Assembly: GCF_019399895.1 (NCBI RefSeq)
Contig: NC_091876.1
Span: 930,001-994,000, forward strand
Length of the DNA: 64,000 bases
Direction of reading: 5' to 3'
From: Cardiocondyla obscurior
Lineage: Eukaryota > Arthropoda > Insecta > Hymenoptera > Formicidae
A program made the position numbers and the translations under genes. The notes below the pieces were generated by a model. The model did not search any database. It saw only the letters and a list, made by a program, of their open reading frames with translations, and was not told where the DNA came from. Below, one piece after another: positions 56,401-64,000 of this stretch (position 1 is the stretch's first letter; every line of letters begins with the position of its first letter).

Positions 56401-59400
56401 TAAGGTCGGGTCAAATAACGCAAATAAAAAATTTTAAAAATCAAGTTACAATGTAAAATTTTAAGTTTAGCAGAGGTCTGTAAGATCAAAACTTCTTTAC
56501 GACGTTTTTTTGAGATTAATAGTTTCTCATGGACACCTAAAAATAAAGATCAAAATTATAAGCAAATGACGTTATTAATAACTAATCTGAAATCACATTT
56601 GCAAATAATTTAGACCATACCTAACATCTAAATGACAAATTTTGTTTTTACAATTGAAGTTACATATCAAACTTTTTAATTTGCAAACTGCTTTACGTTG
56701 TTATAAGAATACTATTTGCATTATACAAGTTTCATTTGATGACGTAATAACAATTGTTAATATTGTTTCAATATACTATTTAAGATTGTATACCTCAAGT
56801 CAATAGCCAATTGGTTTTAATTATTATTTCACGTATTTGTCAACATCTGCGTCATTTTGATATGTGCTTCTAATAACTATATTGTCAAAATTAAATATCT
56901 CTGCGAAAGATTCATTCCCATTGCTAACCGTATTGTGTCGGTAGCAAGTTCGTCGTTTTTCCGCTGCCTGCACGAAGGCGCGCTCGCGACTTGTAACTGA
57001 AAAACGTGAATCGTTGCGTATTAGAGTTTAATACAAAATCGGGCCAGCCACTGAAAAGTTTATTGTGAATAAATCGCAATTAAAAAGTAGAGATATTCTA
57101 TATGAATCAACGACACATAAGCAAGAAAAAGGATGGAAGAAGAAAAAATAAAACAACCGATGTAATAATTCGCATAAATATCGCAGTGAGTAATAAGCCG
57201 AAAGTGGCTAGGTTAAACGTCTAAAAGCTTTCAACTTTCGAAGACGGTTTTTATACACGTGCTAAGACATGCGAAACTTAACAATCACTCGAAAACCGTT
57301 GCGATAACGGTGACGGACCCAATGTATTAAAAGTTTAAATATGTTAACAACAATTTAAAGTAGCTATTTTCATAAAGTGAATGCGTTGAAACAAAATTAA
57401 TTTCAGAAAAATTCATAAAAAAGTGGTAAATAAAACCTAGGGCAAGTGCAAATTGACGAACAAGTAAACCAAAGAGCGGAGTTAATCGTAAAAAATGTTA
57501 AACTTATAATAATTAAATTTCAGGATTGTAAGTTAATATTCAAACTATAAAAAGTTTAGCTTTTGATTAACATTTCGATGAAAAATTATATGAGCTTAAA
57601 AGTTTCAAAGTCACATTTCACATTAAAAGGCAAATTTACGATGAGGCAAAGCAATTTGTAACACAGTTGACTTAAAGTGGATCAAGTAAACCACCCAAAG
57701 AGAAACCAAAAAACATACACTTGACATAAAACTTAAAGTTTCGTTAATATAAAAATTACAATATAAAACTTGATACTTATATGGTATAAACGTTGATGAA
57801 TCGTACGTAATAAACAAAAGAAATGGTGAGAGAACGGGCCAAAAAACGCGAAAGTTAAACTTGCAAACAGCAAGTCTTACTGTAACATCTCTGATTTTAC
57901 AAAAGTCTGTACATCCAAATGTTAATGGAAGTCTTACTGCAAGATGTTTCCAAGTTTAGAAGTTGCTAATTTACATTTCGAACTGCTGTGCAAAATTGTA
58001 GACCGGTATTCGAAAGAACAAGCGGATATTGAGTCAATATTAATAATAATTTAAGCCACATGGTCACCAAAAAACATAGATTTCACATGAAACTTCACGC
58101 TGCCTCAGTTTGAAAATAACAATATTACGTTCGATACGTATATAGCACAAACGCTGTAGAATTTTATGTAATAAATAAATAAAATTGTGTAAGGTCGGGT
58201 CAAATAACGCAAATAAAAAATTTTAAAAATCAAGTTACAATGTAAAATTTTAAGTTTAGCAGAGGTCTGTAAGATCAAAACTTCTTTACGACGTTTTTTT
58301 GAGATTAATAGTTTCTCATGGACACCTAAAAATAAAGATCAAAATTATAAGCAAATGACGTTATTAATAACTAATCTGAAATCACATTTGCAAATAATTT
58401 AGACCATACCTAACATCTAAATGACAAATTTTGTTTTTACAATTGAAGTTACATATCAAACTTTTTAATTTGCAAACTGCTTTACGTTGTTATAAGAATA
58501 CTATTTGCATTATACAAGTTTCATTTGATGACGTAATAACAATTGTTAATATTGTTTCAATATACTATTTAAGATTGTATACCTCAAGTCAATAGCCAAT
58601 TGGTTTTAATTATTATTTCACGTATTTGTCAACATCTGCGTCATTTTGATATGTGCTTCTAATAACTATATTGTCAAAATTAAATATCTCTGCGAAAGAT
58701 TCATTCCCATTGCTAACCGTATTGTGTCGGTAGCAAGTTCGTCGTTTTTCCGCTGCCTGCACGAAGGCGCGCTCGCGACTTGTAACTGAAAAACGTGAAT
58801 CGTTGCGTATTAGAGTTTAATACAAAATCGGGCCAGCCACTGAAAAGTTTATTGTGAATAAATCGCAATTAAAAAGTAGAGATATTCTATATGAATCAAC
58901 GACACATAAGCAAGAAAAAGGATGGAAGAAGAAAAAATAAAACAACCGATGTAATAATTCGCATAAATATCGCAGTGAGTAATAAGCCGAAAGTGGCTAG
59001 GTTAAACGTCTAAAAGCTTTCAACTTTCGAAGACGGTTTTTATACACGTGCTAAGACATGCGAAACTTAACAATCACTCGAAAACCGTTGCGATAACGGT
59101 GACGGACCCAATGTATTAAAAGTTTAAATATGTTAACAACAATTTAAAGTAGCTATTTTCATAAAGTGAATGCGTTGAAACAAAATTAATTTCAGAAAAA
59201 TTCATAAAAAAGTGGTAAATAAAACCTAGGGCAAGTGCAAATTGACGAACAAGTAAACCAAAGAGCGGAGTTAATCGTAAAAAATGTTAAACTTATAATA
59301 ATTAAATTTCAGGATTGTAAGTTAATATTCAAACTATAAAAAGTTTAGCTTTTGATTAACATTTCGATGAAAAATTATATGAGCTTAAAAGTTTCAAAGT

Positions 59401-62400
59401 CACATTTCACATTAAAAGGCAAATTTACGATGAGGCAAAGCAATTTGTAACACAGTTGACTTAAAGTGGATCAAGTAAACCACCCAAAGAGAAACCAAAA
59501 AACATACACTTGACATAAAACTTAAAGTTTCGTTAATATAAAAATTACAATATAAAACTTGATACTTATATGGTATAAACGTTGATGAATCGTACGTAAT
59601 AAACAAAAGAAATGGTGAGAGAACGGGCCAAAAAACGCGAAAGTTAAACTTGCAAACAGCAAGTCTTACTGTAACATCTCTGATTTTACAAAAGTCTGTA
59701 CATCCAAATGTTAATGGAAGTCTTACTGCAAGATGTTTCCAAGTTTAGAAGTTGCTAATTTACATTTCGAACTGCTGTGCAAAATTGTAGACCGGTATTC
59801 GAAAGAACAAGCGGATATTGAGTCAATATTAATAATAATTTAAGCCACATGGTCACCAAAAAACATAGATTTCACATGAAACTTCACGCTGCCTCAGTTT
59901 GAAAATAACAATATTACGTTCGATACGTATATAGCACAAACGCTGTAGAATTTTATGTAATAAATAAATAAAATTGTGTAAGGTCGGGTCAAATAACGCA
60001 AATAAAAAATTTTAAAAATCAAGTTACAATGTAAAATTTTAAGTTTAGCAGAGGTCTGTAAGATCAAAACTTCTTTACGACGTTTTTTTGAGATTAATAG
60101 TTTCTCATGGACACCTAAAAATAAAGATCAAAATTATAAGCAAATGACGTTATTAATAACTAATCTGAAATCACATTTGCAAATAATTTAGACCATACCT
60201 AACATCTAAATGACAAATTTTGTTTTTACAATTGAAGTTACATATCAAACTTTTTAATTTGCAAACTGCTTTACGTTGTTATAAGAATACTATTTGCATT
60301 ATACAAGTTTCATTTGATGACGTAATAACAATTGTTAATATTGTTTCAATATACTATTTAAGATTGTATACCTCAAGTCAATAGCCAATTGGTTTTAATT
60401 ATTATTTCACGTATTTGTCAACATCTGCGTCATTTTGATATGTGCTTCTAATAACTATATTGTCAAAATTAAATATCTCTGCGAAAGATTCATTCCCATT
60501 GCTAACCGTATTGTGTCGGTAGCAAGTTCGTCGTTTTTCCGCTGCCTGCACGAAGGCGCGCTCGCGACTTGTAACTGAAAAACGTGAATCGTTGCGTATT
60601 AGAGTTTAATACAAAATCGGGCCAGCCACTGAAAAGTTTATTGTGAATAAATCGCAATTAAAAAGTAGAGATATTCTATATGAATCAACGACACATAAGC
60701 AAGAAAAAGGATGGAAGAAGAAAAAATAAAACAACCGATGTAATAATTCGCATAAATATCGCAGTGAGTAATAAGCCGAAAGTGGCTAGGTTAAACGTCT
60801 AAAAGCTTTCAACTTTCGAAGACGGTTTTTATACACGTGCTAAGACATGCGAAACTTAACAATCACTCGAAAACCGTTGCGATAACGGTGACGGACCCAA
60901 TGTATTAAAAGTTTAAATATGTTAACAACAATTTAAAGTAGCTATTTTCATAAAGTGAATGCGTTGAAACAAAATTAATTTCAGAAAAATTCATAAAAAA
61001 GTGGTAAATAAAACCTAGGGCAAGTGCAAATTGACGAACAAGTAAACCAAAGAGCGGAGTTAATCGTAAAAAATGTTAAACTTATAATAATTAAATTTCA
61101 GGATTGTAAGTTAATATTCAAACTATAAAAAGTTTAGCTTTTGATTAACATTTCGATGAAAAATTATATGAGCTTAAAAGTTTCAAAGTCACATTTCACA
61201 TTAAAAGGCAAATTTACGATGAGGCAAAGCAATTTGTAACACAGTTGACTTAAAGTGGATCAAGTAAACCACCCAAAGAGAAACCAAAAAACATACACTT
61301 GACATAAAACTTAAAGTTTCGTTAATATAAAAATTACAATATAAAACTTGATACTTATATGGTATAAACGTTGATGAATCGTACGTAATAAACAAAAGAA
61401 ATGGTGAGAGAACGGGCCAAAAAACGCGAAAGTTAAACTTGCAAACAGCAAGTCTTACTGTAACATCTCTGATTTTACAAAAGTCTGTACATCCAAATGT
61501 TAATGGAAGTCTTACTGCAAGATGTTTCCAAGTTTAGAAGTTGCTAATTTACATTTCGAACTGCTGTGCAAAATTGTAGACCGGTATTCGAAAGAACAAG
61601 CGGATATTGAGTCAATATTAATAATAATTTAAGCCACATGGTCACCAAAAAACATAGATTTCACATGAAACTTCACGCTGCCTCAGTTTGAAAATAACAA
61701 TATTACGTTCGATACGTATATAGCACAAACGCTGTAGAATTTTATGTAATAAATAAATAAAATTGTGTAAGGTCGGGTCAAATAACGCAAATAAAAAATT
61801 TTAAAAATCAAGTTACAATGTAAAATTTTAAGTTTAGCAGAGGTCTGTAAGATCAAAACTTCTTTACGACGTTTTTTTGAGATTAATAGTTTCTCATGGA
61901 CACCTAAAAATAAAGATCAAAATTATAAGCAAATGACGTTATTAATAACTAATCTGAAATCACATTTGCAAATAATTTAGACCATACCTAACATCTAAAT
62001 GACAAATTTTGTTTTTACAATTGAAGTTACATATCAAACTTTTTAATTTGCAAACTGCTTTACGTTGTTATAAGAATACTATTTGCATTATACAAGTTTC
62101 ATTTGATGACGTAATAACAATTGTTAATATTGTTTCAATATACTATTTAAGATTGTATACCTCAAGTCAATAGCCAATTGGTTTTAATTATTATTTCACG
62201 TATTTGTCAACATCTGCGTCATTTTGATATGTGCTTCTAATAACTATATTGTCAAAATTAAATATCTCTGCGAAAGATTCATTCCCATTGCTAACCGTAT
62301 TGTGTCGGTAGCAAGTTCGTCGTTTTTCCGCTGCCTGCACGAAGGCGCGCTCGCGACTTGTAACTGAAAAACGTGAATCGTTGCGTATTAGAGTTTAATA

Positions 62401-64000
62401 CAAAATCGGGCCAGCCACTGAAAAGTTTATTGTGAATAAATCGCAATTAAAAAGTAGAGATATTCTATATGAATCAACGACACATAAGCAAGAAAAAGGA
62501 TGGAAGAAGAAAAAATAAAACAACCGATGTAATAATTCGCATAAATATCGCAGTGAGTAATAAGCCGAAAGTGGCTAGGTTAAACGTCTAAAAGCTTTCA
62601 ACTTTCGAAGACGGTTTTTATACACGTGCTAAGACATGCGAAACTTAACAATCACTCGAAAACCGTTGCGATAACGGTGACGGACCCAATGTATTAAAAG
62701 TTTAAATATGTTAACAACAATTTAAAGTAGCTATTTTCATAAAGTGAATGCGTTGAAACAAAATTAATTTCAGAAAAATTCATAAAAAAGTGGTAAATAA
62801 AACCTAGGGCAAGTGCAAATTGACGAACAAGTAAACCAAAGAGCGGAGTTAATCGTAAAAAATGTTAAACTTATAATAATTAAATTTCAGGATTGTAAGT
62901 TAATATTCAAACTATAAAAAGTTTAGCTTTTGATTAACATTTCGATGAAAAATTATATGAGCTTAAAAGTTTCAAAGTCACATTTCACATTAAAAGGCAA
63001 ATTTACGATGAGGCAAAGCAATTTGTAACACAGTTGACTTAAAGTGGATCAAGTAAACCACCCAAAGAGAAACCAAAAAACATACACTTGACATAAAACT
63101 TAAAGTTTCGTTAATATAAAAATTACAATATAAAACTTGATACTTATATGGTATAAACGTTGATGAATCGTACGTAATAAACAAAAGAAATGGTGAGAGA
63201 ACGGGCCAAAAAACGCGAAAGTTAAACTTGCAAACAGCAAGTCTTACTGTAACATCTCTGATTTTACAAAAGTCTGTACATCCAAATGTTAATGGAAGTC
63301 TTACTGCAAGATGTTTCCAAGTTTAGAAGTTGCTAATTTACATTTCGAACTGCTGTGCAAAATTGTAGACCGGTATTCGAAAGAACAAGCGGATATTGAG
63401 TCAATATTAATAATAATTTAAGCCACATGGTCACCAAAAAACATAGATTTCACATGAAACTTCACGCTGCCTCAGTTTGAAAATAACAATATTACGTTCG
63501 ATACGTATATAGCACAAACGCTGTAGAATTTTATGTAATAAATAAATAAAATTGTGTAAGGTCGGGTCAAATAACGCAAATAAAAAATTTTAAAAATCAA
63601 GTTACAATGTAAAATTTTAAGTTTAGCAGAGGTCTGTAAGATCAAAACTTCTTTACGACGTTTTTTTGAGATTAATAGTTTCTCATGGACACCTAAAAAT
63701 AAAGATCAAAATTATAAGCAAATGACGTTATTAATAACTAATCTGAAATCACATTTGCAAATAATTTAGACCATACCTAACATCTAAATGACAAATTTTG
63801 TTTTTACAATTGAAGTTACATATCAAACTTTTTAATTTGCAAACTGCTTTACGTTGTTATAAGAATACTATTTGCATTATACAAGTTTCATTTGATGACG
63901 TAATAACAATTGTTAATATTGTTTCAATATACTATTTAAGATTGTATACCTCAAGTCAATAGCCAATTGGTTTTAATTATTATTTCACGTATTTGTCAAC

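Larger units (their letters stand above)
36881..64000. repeat. Satellite array, ~1789-bp monomer, 13+ copies
   Basis: Taking TATACCTCAAGTCAATAGCC as the start, monomers begin at 36881 (interrupted), 42480, 44268, 46057, 47846, 49634, 51422, 53211, 55000, 56789, 58578, 60367, 62156 and 63945 (cut by the window). Lengths are 1788 or 1789; the difference is one A in a run before GTGGTAAATA. Monomers from the fourth on look identical apart from that A. The monomer is AT-rich with one GC-rich block of about 130 bp (for example 42617-42740). A 64-codon minus frame repeats in each copy but has no coding signature. No tRNA, rRNA or snRNA was recognised. Confidence 0.97.

Overview
The window is transposon-dense eukaryotic DNA with no clear conserved host gene. 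GT-AG introns, TATA/Inr promoters, R1-type and RNase H-type LINEs, Ty3/gypsy and BEL/Pao LTR elements, hAT, Tc1 and mariner fragments all point to an insect. From memory, the LINE and mariner proteins resemble ant (hymenopteran) copies most; that placement is inference, not a search result.

Layout. 1-4536: a minus-strand Ty3/gypsy element (element 1) with gag, pol, a tRNA-Pro-type primer site and a 290-bp 5' LTR, inserted in an (AT)n tract that also holds a 484-bp foldback MITE (4586-5069). 5070-7101: short degenerate repeats, a gag/LTR remnant, and a piece with a good TATA/Inr promoter. 7102-34240: a nest of insertions. LINE A (minus) is split into two halves (7102-8989 and 33185-34240). A solo LTR with TTAT target duplication sits in its RT gene. 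LINE B (R1-like, plus) and LINE C (RNase H-type, plus) lie together inside it. LINE B's ORF2 is interrupted by a 12.8-kb hAT transposon (14134-26959, TSD CTCACAGG). The hAT is itself interrupted by a nearly intact Ty3/gypsy element 2 (17970-26370, TSD AAAT). 34241-36880: a truncated intron-bearing Tc1-like transposase, an orphan signal-peptide exon, a mariner fragment and a BEL/Pao fragment. 36881-64000: a tandem satellite with a ~1789-bp monomer (one interrupted edge copy, twelve full copies, one partial), continuing past the window.

The edge satellite monomer carries two LTR-type insertions, each with TG...CA ends and a 4-bp target duplication. The 2667-bp one (37420-40086) is the most unusual object here. 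It has a TATA box, an Inr and a GTAAGT...TTTTAG intron, and removing that intron would create an AUG (A|TG) that opens a 269-codon ORF with no other Met codon. The leader has no other ATG. This looks like a spliced protein gene encoded inside a long LTR.

Both gypsy elements carry the same -1 frameshift heptamer (G GGA AAC) in the gag frame at the gag/pol junction. Element 2 has open gag and pol and near-identical LTRs, so it is the youngest layer. Most other coding regions are pseudogenes with single nonsense or indel lesions. The window reads as an old LINE bed hit by successive insertions beside a homogenised satellite block.
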